Positions 13,604 through 25,060 of a stretch of DNA of 64,000 nucleotides are shown in pieces. Position numbers and translations under genes: made by a program. A model generated the notes under the pieces. The model was not told where the DNA came from. It saw nothing but the letters and a program-made list of their open reading frames with translations, and made no database searches. Position 1 is the first letter of the stretch. Each line of letters starts with the position of its first letter. The stretch is from Campylorhamphus procurvoides (taxonomy: Eukaryota; Chordata; Aves; Passeriformes; Dendrocolaptidae), in the NCBI GenBank assembly GCA_013396655.1, contig WBMV01008391.1, forward strand, positions 372,001 to 436,000, given 5' to 3'.

Positions 13604-13729
13604 CTTGTTGTGTGTAGCAGATAACCATCAGTTCCTGACTCACATCTCCACTTCTTCTCACAGGAATAAATAATTCACCAACATCTTCTTCAATAGTATA
13701 GGTGGACTGAGGAATAAAGACAGTTGATT
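13604..13729 (-). CDS. FREM2: FREM2-like exon, first half of Calx-beta domain 2
   Basis: This is a 126-base exon (42 codons, phase 1-1). The acceptor TCCTTTGCAG lies directly before it. The split codon from the previous exon becomes Glu, giving [21 protein letters not shown]. It continues [19 protein letters not shown] and ends with ICYTQQ plus one base. This is the first beta-sheet half of a Calx-beta domain and agrees closely with remembered mammalian FREM2. The donor reads G|GTAACA, with C instead of G at position +5, so it looks weaker than the donors of its three neighbours. Skipping this exon would keep the frame but remove half of a domain. Confidence 0.88.
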
Positions 13730-16413
13730 CTGCAAAGGACAGACACATTTCTTTATGTAGATTTATCAACTCATAAAGTCACCTACACAATAGCTGAGAG
13801 TATTTTTGAATATTCTGAAGGGCAACAAATAGCTCATATTTAGCAGCAATTGTAAGTAAATTGTAAGTAAAACTTGTAGAGTGAGAGAAGTAGTTTCTTA
13901 GTGTTTCAGAAATGGAAAAGAAAATCAGATCATTAGGTCTGAATTGAAAAGTCTTTATTAAGTGGTCTCTAATGTGACCAATTTATTTATCTAGGGTTAA
14001 TAGTGCAAGATAGTGTTTGGAGAATTTGTCCATTAAGTCTTTTTATTATTTCCATGGTACTTCATTACTAACTGTTAATGGCAGAAGTATCAAAAGCATA
14101 GCTCATACACAGGCTGTGGCTCTCCAAGGCCATTCTGTAACTTATTGCATCAAGATAACCATGAAAATCATTTGGCATTGAGGAGCAAGGCTGAGCTCTT
14201 AATATCTTACTCTGACCTGGATATTTGATTTGAGTTGACTATGTGTCTACACTCCTGTTACACTCAAAGGAGACCTAGCCAATACAGTTAGTGAAGTCTG
14301 GGGAGCAATCTCACTCTAAAATGTGTAATTCCAAAGCATATCAGATCTGTTTTTCCAGGGAATAAACCACTAAAATGCATTTTAAACTCCTTCATTATTT
14401 TAGACTCAGACTCCTGAGTTTTATGCTGCTACTGGGATTCAGGATCAATTTTGTTCTTGTTCTCTCAAACACTCAAGAACTAAAGGTATGCATATAATTA
14501 TCAAGCAGCTATATAATTTCAACAGTATGACTGCAACTCAGACAGAATATAATTCTTTATAATATGAAGTGGTATCAGCTGACTGCACAAAGCAAACCTT
14601 TTCAGTACTTCAGAGTACTATGGCAGTGTTCTGAAAATTGACAGGTGACTTCTTTGCAAACACATTCCAGGTTTTATTTCTCCAACTGGAATATACTACT
14701 AGTATGACTTAAGGTCAAAAGTCTGCCTTAAAAGTACTGTAATTCAGGTTTGATAACATCTAGAGAAGTCACTAGTCCAGCAAGTCAAAAATTTAATGTG
14801 AAAAATATCCAATCCCTACCTTTCTCCTTTAAAGTAAATCAAAAGGTAACACTAAAAAAAGGATCCCAATTTGTTCCTTCTATTTCTCCCTTTAGAATTT
14901 AGTTGACAAAATGAAAAATTTTATCCATCCAAAAATATGCAGAAATCTGACTTGTTCGGTTTCCTCTCTCTCTCATAATTATACACCTAAGAGTAAAATG
15001 ACACTATAAATTTTAACAGACCTTATAAACAACATAAAAGCTTAGAAGAGAAAGACCTACACCATCTCAGCTGGTACTAGAAAACACATCTGTATGCAAT
15101 GTATATTTGCAATAAAACACTGACTAATGTCCCATACACCAAGGGGCTGGTACAGCTTTCCAAAGCCCTGTATTTTGGTCCTAAAACTGCACCATTCGAA
15201 TCAATGAATTTCAAAATCTTTATCATCGGAAGCAGACTAAAACTTTTGATCGTTCCTTTTCAGTAAGCATTTGAACTTGAAACACCCTGTGCCATAAAAT
15301 ATTGTTAGGAAATACAGTCCTTCCCCTTAAAATACTCTCTTTATTTTTCCTGTTAATATTGCTTGATTTGCTTGATTTGCAGCTATGCGTTTGATTTTCT
15401 CCCATAAACTTCACTTTATGTATAACTGCTACAAATTCTCTGGGACTGTAAAAATTTTACCTTAATACAAGAAATAGCAAAAAATGTTGGCATTAAGAAG
15501 ACTCAGTTATCTTGAGTTCTGCTATCTCACTGATCATAGAAAATATAAAGAGATTTAACACATTTTCGAGTAATTTCTGTGTCTCATACATACTGCTCTA
15601 TTTTTCCAGTGACTATATAGGGATGTCAGATAAGCTGTGGCTTAACTTGCATTTGTAACTAAGAACTAAGAAAACCTCTGATAATTTCCATGCCCAGCAC
15701 TCTTCAAACGTTAAGGAAAGACTCTATAAATCAAGCTGTTACAGTCATAGAATACTTGAAAGACTCCGTAAGGAGTTTTGTGCAACTTTGGTCCATGGGT
15801 TCAAGTGTCTGTATGCAGAAAAAGCAAAACAATCAGAGCAAGCTTTACTTTTTCCTTTTCCTCTTTTTTTTTTAAATCAGCTTATTTCTTCACTTACATT
15901 TAACCATAACCTTTTTTGTTCTTCACACAGCATATCTAATGAACCTTACACTTATTGAGCTTCTCAGCTTGATATTAAGGCTTAACTGATGGAAATAGGT
16001 TGCTCCAAGACTCAAACTTGTTGTGAGCTTAGGCTTTCCTGTACCATCCTCTCCCACATGAATTATCACGACAGAGTACACCCAGACAGCCTCTAGCCAC
16101 CTGTGCAGATACATTCTGTTTGCAAACATAAGTAATGGAAAACCTGTATACCTCAAATAAAAACAAACAAACCCAAGAAATAACATATCATAGAAAAAAA
16201 TGTAGGTACTTCATAAAAACATGCTACCTGAGTTAGCTATTCATGAAGCATTTAAAGAGATAGAGGACAAATGCCTACCCGATGCCCAATGTTTCTGTCT
16301 TCAGAAATATTCTGAGGAAAGGTTACTATCCATTGTTACACATAGCACTTGCTCTCCAGTTTATCTTTTGGTATATGCACATATTTGCAGTGCAGTTCTG
16401 GAAAGGTTCTTAC
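13730..16413 (-). other. FREM2: FREM2-like intron between Calx-beta 1 and Calx-beta 2
   Basis: This is a 2684-base phase-1 intron bounded by GTAAGA and TTTGCAG. It is AT-rich. Two tiny tandem duplications occur: an 11-12 base unit near 13850-13872 and a 10-base unit near 15361-15381. A possible degraded CR1 tail near 15744-15790 is too weak to call. Confidence 0.8.
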
Positions 16414-16644
16414 CATCTCCTGGGTCAATAATTTCCACTGTGGATGCAGCAGGAAATTCCAGAATTGCCATGACAGGCTCAGAAAGAACAATTTGGAAGG
16501 ACTCAGATTGTTCATGTTCACCATCACTCAAAATCCGTACTCGCCATGTAGCTAAGGTTTGACCAGGATTAAACTGCACTTGCTTCTGGGCTTTTCCTCT
16601 GAAGTCTTTATCTTTCTTGGCTGTACCATCTTTGGTGCTAATAC
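16414..16644 (-). CDS. FREM2: FREM2-like exon, second half of Calx-beta domain 1
   Basis: This is a 231-base exon (77 codons, phase 1-1). Its acceptor is TGATTTTGTCAG and its donor GTAAGA. The frame is uninterrupted and contains [48 protein letters not shown] and VEIIDPGD. These follow the Calx-beta pattern: a DGTA turn, an F-x-PG-x-T strand, a DG-x-x-E-x-x-E-x-F hairpin and a closing acidic DPGD. Such acidic loops bind calcium in Calx-beta folds; binding here is inferred. The exon joins in frame to the exon at 18857-19003 across a 2212-base intron, and together they complete one domain of about 100 residues. A methionine near its start is only the intron-exon border read in frame and is not a start codon. 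Confidence 0.9.
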
Positions 16645-18856
16645 CTGACAAAATCAGAAATTCAGGTCATTAAGAACACTTTAAAAACACTGTTTCTTCC
16701 ATTATTTCATCTTTAAAAAAGAAGATTTAGAAAAATATCCTTTTGACAACCTGAGAATGTACAAAACAAATCCATTACTCTTGGGTGTCATACACAGTGG
16801 TGCAAGCACATAGTCAACACTATGAGAAGCAATTTGGACAGAATTAGCCAAAGCAAAATTCCTTACTAGAAAAACTCTGCAGTCTGTAATGTTACAGTCA
16901 AGTTTAACTTTCCCCATAATTCAAGTATAGATGCCCAAAAGGGACAACAGACTTTTCCCTCTCCATTTTAGCATTCTGTGTTCTCTTCTGCTCCAGAACA
17001 TCTAAATAATATGCTGCCTGAAACCTTAGAAAATACGTATTTCTCCTGGAAAAAATAAAAACAACCCTAGAAAGTTTAGCCTTTAAAGGAAAAGCTAAGG
17101 AAAATACAAAGACACAAAAGGGTATAACATTAGATAAGGATGAAAGAAGATGTAAAATCTGAGACATAGTTCTCACTGCCACTGTAGTAAGCATTTAAAA
17201 AAATTATTGTCCTCATATTTCAGTGTTTGCATAATGACAAACTGAGGCCATTGGATAAAACATAACAGCTCAACCCACAAAGGTAGAACAACAGACTGCT
17301 CTAAAACAGGTTTTCATTGGCATTTCACTCCCAGTTTAAGGTGGTCTCACGGGCACTCATGAAAATTAGACAGCTATCCAACTATCTCCAACTCATGCAT
17401 TTGGCCTTGTTTAAATACCACAGTACCACTTAAATCTTAAAGGCCTTTCTCAGGTTTTCAGAAAAAAAAATCTTAAAACCTCCCTTCTCTGACTGTTTCT
17501 TCCAACTGTACTGTTTAAAGCATTGAAACATATCACCTTTCACTACAAAACTTTCCCTTCTTGCTCCAGGCTTGTGACGCCTCCACCTCACAGCCAATAT
17601 TTTATATAACCTATAACCCTTCATCCTCTTTGGCACTGCATATGGAGTAGAAAGGCCAATATGCATCTTGACCAGTATCTTTTATGCTCTTTCCAACTCT
17701 GTAATTCCATTTGTAGGATTAAGTTAGTCGGAGGCAAGTTATTCAAACTGGTTTTGCTGGATTTTCAGTCAGCTCAATTCAGAAACTGACCTTGAATTTG
17801 TAGGCTGAAAACTTTGTAAGGACTCTACCTGAAGGATCACAAGTCGCATCAGCATTTGTTATTCAGTATCAGTAACTAATTTAAACCACACATCCCTAAC
17901 TTTGCATTTTTTATCTCTTCCATTCATTTTCTTTCTTTAAAAGAACGATATGGTTAGTTCACTGTTCAAAATAGAGCCTTTTAAGTTAGACTCAGTTAGT
18001 TAAGGTTTCTATCCATTAAATCTCATGCCAAATAGGTGTCCCAACTACGTCTTGCTATCTGAAACTCGGATTCTTATTCAGAAAAAGACTTAAACAGAAA
18101 CCTGATTTCTAAGCATGAGTTTGTGGTCCATGCCAGGGAAATGCTTCCGTACCTCTGCAAAAACAGCTTTAAGTTGAGTGGGTTTTTTTAAGCAGTGTAA
18201 GCTCACCATGGGTTTCAATGTGAAAGTGTAGAAGGATAATGTTCCCTGCTGCAAATACATCAGAGGATGGGAACAGATGCAGAAGCTGGAAACAGGTGTG
18301 AGGTTGCAGAATGTGACAACACAATCTTTTTTTCACCTTTTTGCTCCCCAGACACTGCAAACAGTTTTCGACACCTCCTGTATTAGCCTCAGATGACTGC
18401 CAACATTGACTGAAGAAAAGGAACATAATGCTTGTAGCTGCTGATCAGACCAGCTCACAATAGCCCCCCTGGAAAATTATATACGTTTATTGTTGCCTTT
18501 CCAATTGCTAACCCTGTATTTTCTCATTACAGGGGAAAAAAAATCTTAACAGGAACTGCATTCTGTGAAACAAATAAAGAGTGGTATCAGTCGAATCAAA
18601 GAAAGAAGGACTGTGTAGGTTGTTTAGTCAAAAATTAATTATAGAAGACAAAAAACCAACATAAGGGAAAATTTAATCATATAACTAAGAAAATCGTATA
18701 CGCATAACAAAAGATAACTGCTAAATAAATAAACATATTGCTCTCAATATAGTTTGCTTAGCATGAAACCAAATAATAGGATACAGTTGAATTGATACAT
18801 TTTATCAACTAGCTGGGCAGTGATTTAGAGAAACAATTGGTAAGAACTGAACTTAC
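16645..18856 (-). other. FREM2: FREM2-like intron within Calx-beta 1
   Basis: This is a 2212-base phase-1 intron bounded by GTAAGT and TTTTGTCAG. I see no recognisable repeat or gene. Short open frames here (for example around 16904-17194) show no family motifs and are read as chance. Confidence 0.8.
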
Positions 18857-19003
18857 TTATGAAAGATGTTTCTCCCAGGTAACCTCTCCGTTTAAGAATA
18901 ACATCAAGATATTTGGAGTCTTCATTTACTAAGTAATACTCCTTTTCTAAGGAGATCCATGCCCAGTTTAGGCGAAAATGTTGATTTTTCAGCTTATTGC
19001 CTC
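18857..19003 (-). CDS. FREM2: FREM2-like exon, first half of Calx-beta domain 1
   Basis: This is an internal coding exon of 147 bases (49 codons, phase 1 at both ends). On the minus strand it is preceded by a good acceptor (TTTGTTTTACAG) and followed by a consensus donor (GTAAGT). It reads open throughout and includes the stretches [19 protein letters not shown] and [13 protein letters not shown]. From memory these match the junction in FREM2 between the twelfth CSPG repeat and the first Calx-beta domain. FREM2 is a single-pass extracellular-matrix protein that forms a complex with FRAS1 and FREM1 at the epithelial basement membrane. The exon ends on the first base of a codon (A), which joins the GT of the exon at 16644 to give Ser. 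FREM3 is the closest alternative. The assignment rests on remembered family sequence, not on a search. Confidence 0.87.
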
Positions 19004-22000
19004 CTGTAAAACAAAGTTATAAAGATATAATTAAAACTTTTCATTTTTTAAAGACTACTTTGTCTTTGGACAGCCTTGTAACCTGGGTAAGCTGTGTATT
19101 TATCTGGTAATCACAATCCAAAGGTTTTAAAGATTTAAAACCAAGAAATCACAAGTAAAGAACTCAACCATTATACCTTTGGTACACGTAGGAATAAATT
19201 TTATCTTAAATGCATACAAACATAGTATCCTAATTTTCTTATTTTTCAAGGAAAAAAGAACAAGAATTAAACAAAACATATTTGGGATGCCTATATTAGA
19301 AACTACAAAAATTGTGCACAACCCAAGTTTCTGCAGAACCCTATTAGTATTTCCAAATAACACACAATGTAGAACATATCCCTGATACCATCAAAAGTAC
19401 TGAAAGACTCTTAGCATCCTGAGAGACTAGAGATGATAATACCTTTTAGACTGCATTTATCTATGCAGCCTAAACCCTCAATATTTTATTCACTAAATTT
19501 AACTATTTCTGGTCTTTTTGGTTGAGAAGTCATGCATCAGCTCTGTATGGTTTTAGGAACACCTTTCACATCTTCCTAGGAAATGGTTTCAAGAGGATTA
19601 AGTATTCCCAAGGCATGGCACAGTTTATAGCTATGCTGTTCCCCTCCTAAGCGTACATGCTTGTTGGATTAAGACTGATTGCCTATGTTGCCTGAGAAGA
19701 GTTAGAGAGATACAAATGCTTATTAGAATTATCTTAAACTATTTTGCAATGACCCATCTTCACAATGATGACTGCCCCCAGGTGAATAAGCTGCGTTTTA
19801 AGAGGCAATTTTCAATACACCAAAAGATGCCCTCAGTTCTTTTTGCACAAAGACAACTCTAGCAGAAGGCAGACTTCAGAGATCCTCTCCAAGGTCTTTC
19901 CTGTAGCAGTAGCACAACAGCTTCCCTGCAGTTTCACTGAACATGCATGGTTTCCATGCACTCAAACACTGGCAATGCAAAGCACAGGACAGCCTGCAGT
20001 ACACACAGCTAGGGAAACTGAGCAATGAGTATGGACCAAGTGAGTGCCTCCCTTGAAGACTCTTTCTGCTTACAATAATTGAGAGAACCTTCACAGTCCT
20101 CCTCAAATGAAAATGCCCATACGTATTTATCTAGAGAAGTAGGTTCCCTTTTTGAAGACACAGCAATGCAGGAACACAGAATGCATCCCTCTGGGTTTTG
20201 GAGGGAATGATATGGAAGTCATTTAACTCCAGCCACAAAACACCAGCCTAACAGCTGAACTTGCCTTAACCCAATCTCTCACTTGCAGCAGAAATTAACT
20301 TGTTGTGTCTACAGTTAATGGCATTTGTATAACTGTAAATCAAGAGGAAATATATACTGAAATTACAGGCTTTATGGAGTTTCTTAAGGTTCAAAGAGCA
20401 ATCCAAAAACAAAAAGTGCAAACAGATGGCACTCTGAGGTCCATTTTTTTTCAGTTGGCAAGTTAATAAGTAAGTGTCAGCACCTATTTCACTGACTATA
20501 AACCAAATATTTGTACAACAGACTGACTATCTCAGATTGACACATTTCTGATAAAATGTAACATAGCTTTACTTTCTCATGGACAGTTTATCTCCATCTG
20601 TTCCCTGATTATCCACAGTCAAAAGGCATTTCTTGACAGTGTAGGGATTCCGCATGCCACAGATAAAAGGGCATGACAAATCAATTTCTGTATATCATCC
20701 TACTGGATATGGTTTTTATTACTTAGGAGAATCCTCTAATTTCTATAGAAATAATAAAATAAGCTGTTCAGCCCACCGATGGCAGATGCTCACTCAGCAA
20801 CTGTCTTCTGGGAATTTTGGCTCATGTGGGAGACTGTAGTCTAATTTCCTTCCCACAAGGTGTTGCTACAGAACAAGGTTTGCTCAGGTAACAGCTGTCT
20901 TAAATGGGCAAGAAATTCCCTTTACAAATTAACACTTCTGTACACAAGGAAGTGAATAAAGTAATTCCTCTGAGCAGCACAGAAACATATCTAAGTATTT
21001 AAATTCATTCATGGCTTAACTACCAGAGGAAGGGAAAAATGAAGGTTAATTTACTCCCTCCAGTTTCTTCCATTCTCGAAAAATTAGGCAGCCATTCCAT
21101 ATGCTTTCACTCTGCTTCAAAGATAAACCTCTATGTTTCTTTATTGACCTGTCTACTAGAAAAAAACAGAGAACTACAGTCAAGCAATCTCACATAAAGG
21201 CAATGTGTAAAGGAAAGGAAAGAAATGGTTACTGGAGTATCTCCCTGCACTCCTCACCCTGCTTCTTTCTGCTCTTTTGATCTTTATTGCTACTGACAAA
21301 GGGGAAGGCTACAAACATAGATATCAAAAACTGTAACGAGCATCACAAGGGAATGAGCAACTATAGTGTTACAGCAGTAATGACACTAGCATTTACATTA
21401 TGTTATCCATGTTATGTCTTGCTATTAGTTTTCTGGGGACAAATGTAACAGAATATGTCCTGTTCTCTGAGTGAGAAAAACCATTTGTGTGCCCAGCCTT
21501 AAAGACACTGCCCAATTTAACCATGATTTGACAGAAGGATAAAAGTCTTTGAGACTTAAAATGAATAAAAATTTACTGTCAAATAGATGATAGAGAACCA
21601 ATTAATATCATGAGTGAGAAAAAATACTCCCTCATGAGCTTAATAGAAATGAGAATGTCCAATATTGGAAACCTCCCAGTTGAAGGAAAATCTTCTAGCA
21701 GACTTTGTACTGTTTTAGACAAAAGATATTCCAACCAGAGGATAGAAAGCAGAAGAAAATCTTGCATAATTTGTTCTCTTATCCAAAGAACTAAAGGCTT
21801 AAATGTGTCGTGGACACAGGCACACAATCTACATCTTATACACAGGTTTCTTATGAATGAAGTTTAGGAAGAAAAAAAGCACAAGAAATGCAATATAAAA
21901 GATTTAATATTGTCTTCACCTATTTCTTGCTTTCATCAGTTTCTTTCTATTTTTCTCTTAGAATATAAAAAAACCCCAAACAATAACAAATAAACAAAAA

Positions 22001-24987
22001 ATTATATTTCCAAGGGAGTTCCAGGAAGCCTCACTTTTTACAGACCTACTTCTGCCCCTGGAATAGATATTGTCTACCTTTTAGAATGTGCAGAACTAAA
22101 CCCATCAGATTTAGAATTTTAAGAAAAGAATATAGATATTTTAGATCTTTCTGTCTTCACTTTTTGTTTTGTTTTTTTTTATTCAGAAGATATTTTTTCT
22201 AAATTACACAAGTCCCCAAAGAGTAAAACCACTGTTATCATCATCATCATCATTATTAAATCCCTCTGACACAATAGACCAGGAAGGATATGATACATTG
22301 TATCTAATTATCTAATTCCAGGTATTTATTTTTGGGTTAGAAATCCCAAATTGTCTTTACAGCCAGAACCAGGAAAGGGGTATTTTGTAAGGCCATGCCT
22401 TAATTTAGGCATATATTTTTGAATGAGATTAGCTGTTCCTCAAAATATGCAGGAATGCATACCTTTTCCCTCAGGAGCTTTTAAAAATGTCTGTTGTGAC
22501 CCTTTATTTTGCAGACACTTTTTAGACACCTAATCCTCAGTAAGATGAATTTCCCCATGCCTGATCTAGATGAAAATGCTACAACATAGTAGCATAGCCC
22601 AGCACTACACATAACATCTGTAAAGAATATTAAGAGTATAGCTTTTAAAAATTATAAAATCTCAGAGATACAATTGCACATGCCACTTCAACTTGGTACA
22701 CTATTAATTTGTTTGCCCTTTAATATTTCCATAGGCAGATGAATTGTGCATTGCTCACTAGCACTTCCCTTAAGCACAGTTAAAAATTTAGCTGCTGGGC
22801 AAATAATTAAGCTACTATACCCCAGTGACAGTTTTGCTTTTATTCCTCTCCCAGACAAGAACTTGTAATACAAATGCATCAGAATTCCAGAGAGGGAAGC
22901 CATTACTTTTAAAACTAAACAAAGGGAAGGAGGGCCAGGTTAGAACAAGATAAATACAAAGTAACTTTGCTTATATATCAATGAGATGTGGTTGGCAACA
23001 TGTTGCTCTAGTGAGGCATGAAAATTTGTTTTTGAATTTTGCTAGAGACCAGAGTGCAGCACTGCTAAATCAAAAGAGATGTTCTTGAGAAATGAGATGG
23101 CAAGAGTTGTGAGACACATTTAAAAACTTTTTAAGGAGCTAAAGGTAAGGATCCACTGTAAGATGAGTCACCAAATGACTTCATGACTGACAGAGGCTTT
23201 TGAGGACAAAACCCCCTGAGAAGGTTTGCCTGAATATGACAAGTCAAAGATGGATGTAACTTGGAATTAGTCTTTATAGGAGTCCTGTCAGCAAATTGTT
23301 TGCCTGTCAGAGAACAGTGATGTATTATTTTTGCACAGGTCATCAAACAAGAAATTCCTAAAAAGATCAAGTCATCTGGAAAAAACAGTTTCAGTTACAC
23401 AACATGAACAAAACAGGAGGGGGAAGAGGACTTGATCAGTAAACTGCCTAAAGAGAAAAATATTAAAACTAATATTCCCATCTAAGCATTTATGTTTCCA
23501 ATCATGTTGCTCAGCTATCTTACACTTATGAAACAGCCCTGAAAAAAATACAGATCAGATTTTCAGAACTTTCTATCATGATGCAAAGAGCTGAGAAGGA
23601 AAGAATTGGTTCCAGTTTTCAGCACAGATTGCTGAGATATACGAAGACAGAATAAAAAATAATTCAATTCTTTGGAGCACTGGCAACCCAAGGGGCCATA
23701 AAGAATGGCCTTTTCATAAAGAAAGTCTGATTGTAACATTGCTGTTCCAAGGAGCTAGCCAGACCCTAATTCATAAATAAAAGCATAAAGCTACACCATA
23801 GGATTCACTTATTGATACTAAAGAACTTGATGCATCTGGCTTCCCTATACAGTATTCATGGCATAAATCAGAGAGGGATGACCTAAAGAGTGCCTACCAT
23901 GTCTAACCATAGCCAGACAGACTCTCTGTCCACAAGATATGTCTGCATAAACACAGCTATCTGGGACCTGCAAGAGCTTCATGGTACAACATATCTGCTC
24001 TCTTTAGTCATTAGGTGAGGTTGTTTAATGGGGAAAAACCCCATACATAAGTTCTTTCACGGCAAAGAACATATATCAAACACAAGAAAGATAGAGTTAA
24101 AAACAACCAGTAAATAAAACTAAGAAGAGCTTCTTCAAAATTTTTATGACTGGTCTTTTGTCCTTCCTCTTCTTATTTTGCTTTCTAAACAGATGGCAAA
24201 AGGATGTTAATAAGAAGAACCAGATCAACTGTGACATATTAGCAGTTCAGAAATCATTGCATGGCAATGCAGTACTTGCTGATTTGTTTCAATGTCTGCA
24301 AGAGCTGCAGTCTTTCTTCCTTGGTTCAAAATATTTGACCCTACAGGGTGCCTCATTCAGACAGGGTTACTTAAGTTGGCACTACTCTGTCCTTCTCTTT
24401 CCTATGATCTCCTCATTGCAGTAGGTATATCAAGCAACTGAGAAAGGAAACACACTCCTGAACATGAGTTCAAAGATACAGGGAAAGGGACATTAAGGGA
24501 ATTTTCCAGTTTTAGACATCTGTTCAATTTTTGATTTTTTGATTAGAATCTTTCTGTGACAAGCCAACTCAGTTAATATACACCAGTAAAAAGTTACCTC
24601 AACAGTTTTATTAGAAGTAAAATCTGATGTGAAATGCAGAAATCTTAGTCTTCAGCATCATGATTCCCCTTTCAGCCATGAAGCTCTCCCTAAGAAACCT
24701 TAGTACTTTCCACTTCCCCACACTATTTGCTAAACATTCATGGTAAGTATAAACCTGTTTCTATCAGACTACAGAAGAATGTATACTGTTAGGTGATTCT
24801 GTTAGTCAGAATGAATATATTATAACTTTAAGTCACATAGTTTCAACAACTCTCATTTGTCATAATGTGTCGTGGTCCCAGTACAGTCTAGCTCCAGGTT
24901 AAAAAGGCAAAGTAAATATTTTTTTCTGCTAAACTATTAAAAGCCACCAGCAATAAAAGAAATAATAAATGTTCTGTATTCAATGCA
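19004..24987. other. FREM2: Long upstream intron, 3' part, no gene seen
   Basis: Sequence upstream (on the minus strand) of the first visible exon. The protein part expected before this exon is the end of a CSPG repeat, ending in a VEDG-like motif next to a phase-1 donor; I found none. The region is AT-rich with no recognisable transposon. A short ATC-type repeat lies near 22232-22250. Confidence 0.6.
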
Positions 24988-25060
24988 TTGGGGCAGCACA
25001 TTATTGGACTAGATGACCTTTAAAGGTCCCTTCTAACCCAAACTAATCTATGATTCTATC
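24988..25060 (+). mobile_element. CR1 LINE 3' tail fragment
   Basis: Only the extreme 3' end is present: a GGACTAGATGACCTTTAAAGG stretch (at 25006-25026), then CCCTTCTAACCCAAACTAAT and a terminal TGATTCTAT motif. It is a severely 5'-truncated insertion. Confidence 0.93.

Noticed and set aside
15744..15790. CR1 tail on the minus strand
   Set aside because: The stretch starting CATAGAATACTTGAAAGACT is only loosely like a CR1 end and lacks the core CCTTCCAACC complement.
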